A DNA stretch of 32,770 nt, from positions 1 to 32,770 of the forward strand of contig CAYMIV010000010.1 in assembly GCA_964390945.1 (NCBI GenBank), in the 5' to 3' direction. Positions 28,471-32,770 of the stretch are shown here, piece after piece. The stretch's first letter is position 1, and every line of letters starts with the position of its first letter. The position numbers were made by a program, and so were the translations under genes. Under the pieces are notes generated by a model. The model worked only from the letters and a program-made list of their open reading frames with translations, searched no databases and had not been told where the DNA came from. This DNA comes from Damh-18 sp964390945. Lineage in GTDB: Bacteria > Patescibacteriota > Minisyncoccia > Phycocordibacterales > UBA918.

Positions 28471-29505
28471 ATGAAAGACGCCATTTATCCAAAGAACACA
28501 CCAAAAGCAGAACTTCGTAAAAAAATTGCGCGTGATGGAATCCCACGTACAACACTTTCGTTCTATCGCTATGTTCGCATCGCCGACCCACGCGCCATGC
28601 GCGATATTCTGTTCGCAAAACTTTCGCAACTCGGATGTCTCGGCCGTATTTATATAGCGAGTGAAGGCATCAATGCGCAGATGAATGTTCCGATTGCTCA
28701 CTGGAAACAGTTTGACGCATTCATTCAAAACACACCGGAATTTGCAGGTATTCCCTATAAAATCGCAGTTGAGGAGACAGATGTCGTATCATTCTCCAAA
28801 CTTGCAATCAAGGTCAAAGACAAAATTGTGGCGGACGGACTCGATGACACATCATTCGACGTCACGCGTACCGGCGAATATCTCACCGCCGAAGAAATGA
28901 ATGCCTACGTTGATGACCCCGACGCAGTCATTGTCGACATGCGCAACAGTTATGAGAGTGAAGTTGGGCATTTTGACGGTGCACTAACCCCCGATGTTGA
29001 AACATTCAGAGAAGAACTTAAAAAGACACCAGAAATGTTGAAGGCATACAAAGACAAGAGAGTCGCACTGTACTGCACGGGAGGGATTCGATGTGAAAAG
29101 GCAAGCGCATGGCTTCGGCACAATGGTTTCAAAGACGTGAAGCATCTTAAGGGCGGCATTATTGACTACAAACGACAGGTTGAAGAAATGAAACTGCCCA
29201 ACAAATTCAAAGGGAAAAATTTTGTATTTGATGCCCGTATGGGTGAACGAATCAGTGACGACATCATTGCGCACTGTCATCTCTGTAACATCGAAAAAGC
29301 AGACACACACCACAATTGTAAGAACGACGCTTGCCACGTGCTCTTTATTGCGTGCGAAAAGTGTTTTCTGCGAAAGAGGGGATACTGTTCGTATCGCTGC
29401 ATGACCTTTGACACATTACCTCGAAAGGTGAAAAAATTTCTTACGCGAAATGATTTCAAAAAGAAACACGAGCAGTTTAAGAAGGCGCGAGTGAAGCGAG
29501 TTTGA
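28471..29505 (+). CDS. trhO: TrhO, rhodanese-type tRNA uridine-34 hydroxylase
   Basis: A 344-aa protein of the YceA/TrhO family, which makes 5-hydroxyuridine at position 34 of certain tRNAs. N-terminal acylphosphatase-like part (SFYRYVRIADPRAMRDILFAKL...IASEGINAQMNV); rhodanese domain with VIVDMRNSYESEVGHFDGA and the active loop YCTGGIRCEK (Cys202 and Cys208, the second typical of the family); C-terminal Cys/His-rich part (HCHLCNIEKADTHHNC, CEKCFLRKRGYCSYRC) and a basic tail. The ATG at 28471 is chosen because an upstream in-frame ATG (28414) precedes the promoter. No Shine-Dalgarno site. Confidence 0.92.
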   Translation: MKDAIYPKNTPKAELRKKIARDGIPRTTLSFYRYVRIADPRAMRDILFAKLSQLGCLGRIYIASEGINAQMNVPIAHWKQFDAFIQNTPEFAGIPYKIAVEETDVVSFSKLAIKVKDKIVADGLDDTSFDVTRTGEYLTAEEMNAYVDDPDAVIVDMRNSYESEVGHFDGALTPDVETFREELKKTPEMLKAYKDKRVALYCTGGIRCEKASAWLRHNGFKDVKHLKGGIIDYKRQVEEMKLPNKFKGKNFVFDARMGERISDDIIAHCHLCNIEKADTHHNCKNDACHVLFIACEKCFLRKRGYCSYRCMTFDTLPRKVKKFLTRNDFKKKHEQFKKARVKRV

Positions 29506-29602
29506 TGTACGGTAATGAGCACTGCCGACGTGCAATTCCTCAGCGCGGCGTGTTTTAATAGGGAGAGAAAGTTCATAGTTCATAATCGCATGTGGAGGAA
29601 TC

Positions 29603-29896
29603 ATGGAAGACAAAGAGGAGGGCGACAAACTCTTGTTTGACATCCAATCACTAAAACCACGCTCTTGGGTACGCATTGAATGCCGTCCACACGAACATCC
29701 GGTTCCTGCTGGCATATATGCACTTGGCGGTAGAGTCATCGGGCAATACGCTGTTCCTGATGTGTATTACCACAGGCAGTATGGGGTGAAAGTGCTCATT
29801 CTGCTCGACCCCGTACTCGACGAAAAGCCATTCATCGTCCTCCTCGAGGACATCATTTCGCTCGAGGTGATTAAACCAAGCGTTCCGGACGATTGA
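29603..29896 (+). CDS. Unknown small protein, 97 aa
   Basis: Clear start: GGAGG four bases before the ATG. After an acidic start (MEDKEEGDKLLFDIQSL) the sequence alternates beta-like stretches (SWVRIECRPHE, GIYALGGRVIGQY, KVLILLDPVL, FIVLLEDIISLEVI), suggesting a small beta-barrel of SH3 type, but no family is recognised. It is closed by a hairpin at 29897-29926 and converges on the next gene. Confidence 0.6.
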   Translation: MEDKEEGDKLLFDIQSLKPRSWVRIECRPHEHPVPAGIYALGGRVIGQYAVPDVYYHRQYGVKVLILLDPVLDEKPFIVLLEDIISLEVIKPSVPDD

Positions 29897-29926
29897 CCGC
29901 ATGTATTACTGGAATGCATGCGGTTT
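29895..29926 (+). terminator. Terminator of the 29603-29896 gene
   Basis: ACCGCATG and CATGCGGT form an 8-bp stem around a 13-nt loop, followed by TTCAATTTCC. Confidence 0.55.
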
Positions 29927-29939
29927 CAATTTCCATAAA

Positions 29940-29968
29940 AAGAAGCCTGCGCTATGCAGGCCTCTTGT
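29940..29968 (-). terminator. Terminator overlapping the end of the 29952-30218 gene
   Basis: GAGGCCTGC/GCAGGCTTC on the minus strand, followed by TTTTTATGG. The hairpin includes the last codons and the stop. Confidence 0.65.
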
Positions 29969-30218
29969 GAAGCGTTCCAAGGAACTTCCACCCCCCAACC
30001 TTGAGAGCGTAACAGGTGCCATCATCGTCAACGCGCAGATACCAGGAATACAAACCCTGCACCTCACCGGGCACCATAGAGTATTCGTTGTTGTCTTTGC
30101 GGAAGAGTACCCAGCGGCTTAGGGAAATTACCTCCTCGGTCGCATTGCCCTCCTCGTCGAAGTACTTGATGAAGTAACGAGACCAGTTTCTTTCAAAATC
30201 TTTGCGATCCAGTTTCAC
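29952..30218 (-). CDS. Unknown small protein, 88 aa, GTG start
   Basis: The GTG at 30218 is chosen because GGAGG lies four bases upstream; a longer frame reads through the leader. Product: KLDRKDFERNWSRYFIKYFDEEGNATEEVISLSRWVLF, then EYSMVPGEVQGLYSWYLRVDDDGTCYALKVGGWKFL. Rich in aromatic residues and beta-like, soluble, no known family. The leader TGTGGAGGCATC is nearly the same as that of the converging gene at 29603 (TGTGGAGGAATC), so the two may be regulated alike. Confidence 0.6.
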   Translation of the reverse strand: MKLDRKDFERNWSRYFIKYFDEEGNATEEVISLSRWVLFRKDNNEYSMVPGEVQGLYSWYLRVDDDGTCYALKVGGWKFLGTLHKRPA

Positions 30219-30249
30219 GATGCCTCCACAGATTGTTATGACTGCGCGC

Positions 30250-30277
30250 ATCATACAGCAAAACAGTCAAAGAGCAA
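30250..30277 (-). promoter_or_regulatory. Promoter of the 29952-30218 gene
   Basis: Minus strand TTGCTC, 16 bp, TATGAT, with a leader of about 25 nt that holds GGAGG. Confidence 0.5.
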
Positions 30278-30310
30278 TTTTCTCACTTAAAAACAAACAA
30301 GCGATAGTGT

Positions 30311-30316
30311 TATACT
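30311..30316 (+). promoter_or_regulatory. Extended -10 box of the 30349-30837 gene
   Basis: TGTTATACT fits the extended -10 pattern; the start would be near 30323, about 26 nt before the ATG. Confidence 0.5.
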
Positions 30317-30348
30317 TAACACCATAATCACCTAATCCGTTTTCATAT

Positions 30349-30837
30349 ATGGAAGGACCGCATATCGAAAAAAAGGAGACAATAGACCCAACAGAAGCGC
30401 TTAAGAGTGAGTTTCTGCGTGTGCGGGGTCTCATTGAGGAAAAAGAGAAAAAACTCAATGAACTTTCTGACGACTCATCGGATACCATCACAAAAAAGGC
30501 GGGGCTGAATATACAACTCGATATCTTGCGGGTGAAACTGACACGAGCAACACAAGACCTCATCGACGCGGGAATCGATGTTATGGAATTGGACAGTGAG
30601 GAGAATGACAACCTCCGCGTCGGAGATTATTCAAAAATCGTCTTTACAACCGAATCGGGAAACACCTACACGATTGAAAAAAGAGATGATGGGCAGTATG
30701 CAATCATTAATTCGAAAACAAATACCGAAGAGGTGGTTGATGCTCGGCACATTGAAAATGTTGTACTCAAGCGCGGTGAAAAACTCGAAATGGGAAGCGG
30801 GGCAACAACCCCGATTGTTGCGATTACTACGTACTAA
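30349..30837 (+). CDS. Unknown coiled-coil protein, 162 aa
   Basis: The first half is a charged coiled coil (ALKSEFLRVRGLIEEKEKKLNELSDD... IQLDILRVKLTRATQDLIDAG); the second half is beta-like (LRVGDYSKIVFTTESGNTYTIEKRDDGQYAIIN). The arrangement, helix pair then a small beta domain with a GDxxxI/V start, recalls GreA-like or peptidase-linked accessory proteins, but I see no firm match. No membrane helix or signal peptide. Extended -10 upstream, no Shine-Dalgarno site. Confidence 0.6.
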   Translation: MEGPHIEKKETIDPTEALKSEFLRVRGLIEEKEKKLNELSDDSSDTITKKAGLNIQLDILRVKLTRATQDLIDAGIDVMELDSEENDNLRVGDYSKIVFTTESGNTYTIEKRDDGQYAIINSKTNTEEVVDARHIENVVLKRGEKLEMGSGATTPIVAITTY

Positions 30838-30853
30838 GGTTTTCATTCAATAC

Positions 30854-30896
30854 CCGTTCAGGATATTTTTCGCCAACTCAAAATATCTCTGAACGG
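30854..30896. repeat. Long hairpin behind the coiled-coil gene
   Basis: CCGTTCAGGATATTTT pairs with AAAATATC-T-CTGAACGG: 16 bp with one bulged T and a 10-nt loop. It lies 17 bp behind the 30349-30837 stop and could stop transcription or protect the mRNA 3' end, although no T-run follows. A 24-codon minus-strand frame across it is probably chance. Confidence 0.55.
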
Positions 30897-30936
30897 CTTC
30901 AAGTCCTTGCTCCTTTTGCATACGCAAAAGTTGCGC

Positions 30937-30978
30937 CTCCCGCGTACGGTGTTCACTTCGTTCACGAGTGCGCGGGAG
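30937..30978. repeat. Inverted copy of the tRNA-Leu(UAG) acceptor end
   Basis: CTCCCGCGTAC (30937-30947) pairs with GTGCGCGGGAG (30968-30978), whose last nine bases are the tRNA 3' end. The loop is 20 nt. Confidence 0.65.
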
Positions 30979-31049
30979 AGGACTTGAACCTCCATGCCTT
31001 GCGGCATCTGCTCCTAAGGCAGACGTGTCTACCATTTCACCACCCGCGC
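30969..31049 (-). tRNA. tRNA-Leu (anticodon UAG)
   Basis: A class II tRNA of 81 nt: acceptor GCGCGGG/CCCGCGC, anticodon stem TCTGC/GCAGA with loop CTTAGGA (anticodon TAG), variable arm TGCC/GGCA, T-arm GGAGG/CCTCT, discriminator A. CCA is not encoded. Confidence 0.95.
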
Positions 31050-31096
31050 GTGAGAGAGACTATACCATGTGTAGTGTTTTTTCGTCACGTTATGAG

Positions 31097-31420
31097 TAGA
31101 AACATCGCTCCGGCTCGACAGCCGAATCTTGTCGTCACGAGTTACTAAACTCATTGCATTCGTTAAGTACTCGCGACCCCGCCTCGCGGTTTCTATCTCT
31201 GGGTCGAGATAGAAACATCGCTCCGGCTCGACAGCCGAATCTTGTCGTCACGAGTTACTAAACTNNNNNNNNNNNNNNNNNNNNNNNNNNNNNNNNNNNN
31301 NNNNNNNNNNNNNNNNNNNNNNNNNNNNNNNNNNNNNNNNNNNNNNNNNNNNNNNNNNNNNNNNACCCCGCCTCGCGGTTTCTATCTCTGGGTCGAGATA
31401 GAAACATCGCTCCGGCTCGG
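31097..31420. repeat. Tandem repeat, 113-bp unit, broken by a sequence gap
   Basis: The unit starting at 31098 recurs at 31211 and, after the N-run, at 31400. Each unit carries several hairpins: GGCT/AGCC, GAGTT/AACTC, CGCGA/TCGCG, and across each unit border GTTTCTATCTC/GAGATAGAAAC (11 bp, loop TGGGTC). No coding frame is supported. The gap falls inside a unit. Confidence 0.85.
31265..31364. other. Assembly gap (100 N) within the tandem repeat
   Basis: Exactly 100 Ns, the usual placeholder for a gap of unknown length. By comparison with the full first unit, 24 bases plus an unknown number of 113-bp units are missing. Confidence 0.9.
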
Positions 31421-31426
31421 ACAATC

Positions 31427-31453
31427 TAAAATCCTGACGAAGGTCAGGATTTC
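31427..31453 (-). terminator. Terminator behind tRNA-Lys
   Basis: AAATCCTGAC/GTCAGGATTT, a perfect 10-bp stem with loop GAAG, about 12 nt behind the tRNA-Lys 3' end; the T-run on the minus side is short. Confidence 0.6.
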
Positions 31454-31463
31454 TTTACGCTTG

Positions 31464-31536
31464 TCCGCCCACCAGGGCTCGAACCTGGGACCTTATCGTT
31501 AAGAGCGATCTGCTCTACCAACTGAGCTATGGGCGG
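31464..31536 (-). tRNA. tRNA-Lys (anticodon CUU)
   Basis: A 73-nt cloverleaf: acceptor CCGCCCA/TGGGCGG, D-arm GCTC/GAGC, anticodon loop CTCTTAA (anticodon CTT), T-arm CCAGG/CCTGG, discriminator A. The anticodon stem has one G/A mismatch at its outer pair. CCA is not encoded. Confidence 0.93.
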
Positions 31537-31604
31537 AATCAATCATTTATGCAACAGGAGTGAGTTTACTAAATGTGCAAAGTAAAAACAAGTGAACAAT
31601 CTCA

Positions 31605-31779
31605 TTGTGGGCGCGAGAAGTGAGACAGTCCGGGGGACTGTCGCAAGACTCATTGAGGGGTTTTGTGAGTTAAGCGAACAAAAGACCCAATGAGTGGACA
31701 GTTCCTGTAAGGAATCGAACTTGCTGTATCCGAAAACACAGACAACACAAACGCTTGATAACTTTGTGGGCGCGAGAAG
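31605..31779. repeat. Element flanked by 16-bp direct copies of the tRNA-Leu(CAG) 3' end
   Basis: TTGTGGGCGCGAGAAG occurs at 31605-31620 and again at 31764-31779, where it is the acceptor end of tRNA-Leu(CAG) plus flank. The 143 bp between contain the second copy of the 92-nt three-hairpin repeat. The layout is that of a small element inserted at a tRNA 3' end. Confidence 0.7.
31624..31715. repeat. 92-nt three-hairpin repeat, copy 2
   Basis: Hairpin A is GACAGTCC/GGACTGTC (31624-31642). Hairpin B is ACTCATTG/CAATGAGT (31648-31655 and 31688-31695) enclosing TTTTGT/ACAAAA. Hairpin C is TTCC/GGAA with loop TGTAA (31702-31714). Same length and order as copy 1 at 164-255. Confidence 0.7.
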
Positions 31780-31850
31780 ACTCGAACTTCCATGTCCTTA
31801 CGGACACACGGACCTGAACCGTGCGCGTCTACCAATTCCGCCACGCGCCC
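31767..31850 (-). tRNA. tRNA-Leu (anticodon CAG)
   Basis: A class II tRNA of 84 nt: acceptor GGGCGCG/CGCGCCC, anticodon stem CACGG/CCGTG with loop TTCAGGT (anticodon CAG), variable arm TGTCC/GGACA, T-arm GGAAG/CTTCT, discriminator A. CCA is not encoded. It lies 11 bp behind tRNA-Leu(UAA). Confidence 0.95.
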
Positions 31851-31861
31851 ATATGTATTTG

Positions 31862-31945
31862 TGTCCAGGGCGGGAATCGAACCCGCACGGCCTTGCGGCC
31901 ACAAAATTTTAAGTCTTGCGCGTCTACCAATTTCGCCACCCGGAC
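31862..31945 (-). tRNA. tRNA-Leu (anticodon UAA)
   Basis: A class II tRNA of 84 nt: acceptor GTCCGGG/CCTGGAC (one weak pair), anticodon stem CAAGA/TTTTG with loop CTTAAAA (anticodon TAA), variable arm TGGCC/GGCCG, T-arm GCGGG/CCCGC, discriminator A. CCA is not encoded. Probably co-transcribed with tRNA-Leu(CAG). Confidence 0.95.
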
Positions 31946-32015
31946 ATGAGCGGTATCATAGCACAAATGCTTGGTCACTGTAGTAAAGAATGATAGAGTA
32001 AGCCATGTTCGTCTC

Positions 32016-32090
32016 GGCCAGGTGGCGAAGAGGTAACGCTTCGGTCTGCAAAACCGACATGCACGGGTTCGATTCCCGTCCTGGCCTCCA
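32016..32090 (+). tRNA. tRNA-Cys (anticodon GCA), CCA encoded
   Basis: Acceptor GGCCAGG/CCTGGCC, anticodon stem TCGGT/ACCGA with loop CTGCAAA (anticodon GCA), T-arm ACGGG/CCCGT, discriminator T. It is the only tRNA in the window whose gene encodes the terminal CCA; the rest need a CCA-adding enzyme. Confidence 0.95.
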
Positions 32091-32109
32091 AATTCAGTCT
32101 GAACATTTA

Positions 32110-32135
32110 TAGCATCACGTTGTGATGCTATTTTT
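32110..32135 (+). terminator. Terminator of tRNA-Cys
   Basis: TAGCATCAC/GTGATGCTA, a perfect 9-bp stem with loop GTT, followed by TTTTTC. The T-run and the stem's last bases overlap the stop of the converging rbfA gene. Confidence 0.8.
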
Positions 32136-32466
32136 CTTCATCAATTCTCCTCGCAACTTCATCAATGTGCTGTCGATGACGCTCACCCCAATCGACCTCA
32201 AATTCGATATGAGGAATGACACGCAGTCTGCTGTGTTTTTTAATAAAGGTGCGAAGGTCGCCCGCCTTTCGCTTTAAAAAAATGAGCGCATCATCCTCGC
32301 CCCCATCAGGAATGGTCGTAAAAAGAACGGTGAGATATTTTGAGTCGGGCGAAGTGCGTAAGTTCGTTACAGTGATGAGTGGGGTCTCATTCGCCTCATT
32401 TCTAATAAAGGTTGCAACCACCTCCATAAGTACTGACTTTGCTCGATCGTTACGGTTGAAGGTCAT
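32128..32466 (-). CDS. rbfA: Ribosome-binding factor A
   Basis: A 112-aa KH-fold protein that helps mature the 30S subunit (16S rRNA 5' helix). The sequence opens NRNDRAKSVLMEVVATFI, then PLITVTNLRTSPDSKYLTVLFTTI, LIFLKRKAGDLRTFIKKHSRLRVIPHIEFEVDWGERHRQHIDEVARRI, which is the standard RbfA order including the PxxxFxxD-like region (here PHIEFEVD). The ATG at 32466 follows the infB stop by 4 bp, so translation is likely coupled, as in the common infB-rbfA operon. Confidence 0.9.
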   Translation of the reverse strand: MTFNRNDRAKSVLMEVVATFIRNEANETPLITVTNLRTSPDSKYLTVLFTTIPDGGEDDALIFLKRKAGDLRTFIKKHSRLRVIPHIEFEVDWGERHRQHIDEVARRIDEEK

Positions 32467-32470
32467 AGAG

Positions 32471-32770
32471 TTAGGTGACGACGACTTCAATCGCTTCAAT
32501 GTAGTCTCCCGGAGCAATCTCGACTTTTGAATCAACCTGCATACCAAATTCGTCCATCGAAACACTTCTCACGTTCGCCTTTTGCTGCTGAAGATTTTTT
32601 ACAACGCCTTTGCCGAGTTCAATGTCACGACGCATGACACGTACCTGCTGTCCAACGGAAAGTGAGCCCTCTTCGACGCGTCCGCCCATGACATGCGCGT
32701 TTTTCTGTGTGCTGAAATGCTTGAGTATCTTTGCTCGTCCTGTAATGCGCTCCTCTTCGTGTTTTGGCGT
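32471..32770 (-). CDS. infB: Translation initiation factor IF-2, C-terminal end (cut by window edge)
   Basis: The last 99 residues are visible; the rest, with the GTPase domain, lies beyond the window. The reading frame is open to the edge and contains the IF-2 domain IV pattern: ERITGRAKILKHFSTQ, then VMGGRVEEGSLSVGQQVRVMRRD, and a final GDYIEAIEVVVT. This domain binds the fMet-tRNA acceptor end. The usual Cys after the G-R motif is not seen. It is followed by rbfA. Confidence 0.92.
   Translation of the reverse strand, partial: TPKHEEERITGRAKILKHFSTQKNAHVMGGRVEEGSLSVGQQVRVMRRDIELGKGVVKNLQQQKANVRSVSMDEFGMQVDSKVEIAPGDYIEAIEVVVT

Noticed and set aside
30847..31035. Minus-strand frame ending in a helical-looking MQKEQGLEAVQRYFELAKN segment
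   Set aside because: It starts inside tRNA-Leu, and its C-terminal part is encoded by a 16-bp hairpin, so the protein-like look may be chance. A conserved homologue would change this.
31097..31420. CRISPR array
   Set aside because: The repeats are 113-bp tandem units with no variable spacers, and no cas gene is near.
31242..31502. Frame across the 100-N gap and tRNA-Lys
   Set aside because: Most of it is unknown sequence and repeat; the end is antisense tRNA.

Overview
The window (about 48% GC, 32.8 kb) looks like a chromosomal segment of an ultra-small Candidate Phyla Radiation bacterium (Patescibacteria, most likely a Parcubacteria-type lineage). Reasons: compact housekeeping genes, a short ValRS, an S1 protein with four repeats, a row of four tiny two-helix type IV secretion pilin-like proteins, a membrane-anchored solute-binding-like protein, many unknown proteins, and few Shine-Dalgarno sequences. 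UGA is used as a normal stop, so this is not a Gracilibacteria-type recoded genome. The phylum call is inference from gene content; there is no 16S in the window.

Layout. 1-360: end of a tRNA and a hairpin-rich non-coding stretch. 415-5463: a small membrane protein facing a minus-strand run tsaD > valS > prsW > hsp20. 5500-8137: tRNA-Val, a TraR/DksA zinc-finger regulator, an unknown gene, an exonuclease/endonuclease/phosphatase gene directly behind tRNA-Glu, a broken tRNA-Glu copy full of hairpins, and tRNA-Ser. 8337-11556: IscU with an inserted zinc ribbon, two unknown genes, a candidate structured RNA, a long palindrome, and trxB. 11744-16961, all minus: lepB > HisRS-like protein, rpsU, ybeY > ftsA > ftsZ. 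17131-20132: pth, a 51-residue membrane microprotein, rpsA, and a degenerate metallo-beta-lactamase-fold protein. 20231-26659, all plus: a membrane protein across a 10-N gap, gyrA, a methyltransferase, an anchored solute-binding-like protein and four pilin-like proteins. 26768-30837: an SPFH/band-7 protein with a partner, trhO, and three unknowns. 30854-32770: tRNA-Leu(UAG), a 113-bp tandem repeat broken by a 100-N gap, tRNA-Lys, tRNA-Leu(CAG), tRNA-Leu(UAA), tRNA-Cys, rbfA and the 3' end of infB.

Two themes run through the window. First, the non-coding DNA beside tRNA genes repeatedly holds copies of pieces of that same tRNA (inverted 3' ends beside tRNA-Val, the first tRNA and tRNA-Leu(UAG); a direct 3'-end copy beside tRNA-Leu(CAG); a disrupted 5' part beside tRNA-Glu), packed with hairpins. 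One 92-nt hairpin element occurs at both ends of the window with compensatory base changes. This is the best candidate for something undescribed. Second, several genes have an extended -10 box (TGnTAnnnT-like) only 6-9 nt before the start codon and no Shine-Dalgarno sequence, which implies leaderless or nearly leaderless mRNAs; a second group has strong GGAGG sites.

Functionally the segment serves translation and tRNA maturation (valS, tsaD, trhO, pth, rpsA, rpsU, ybeY, rbfA, infB), division (ftsA, ftsZ), envelope and secretion (lepB, prsW, pilin-like proteins, SPFH), DNA topology (gyrA), and redox/Fe-S chemistry (trxB, iscU).
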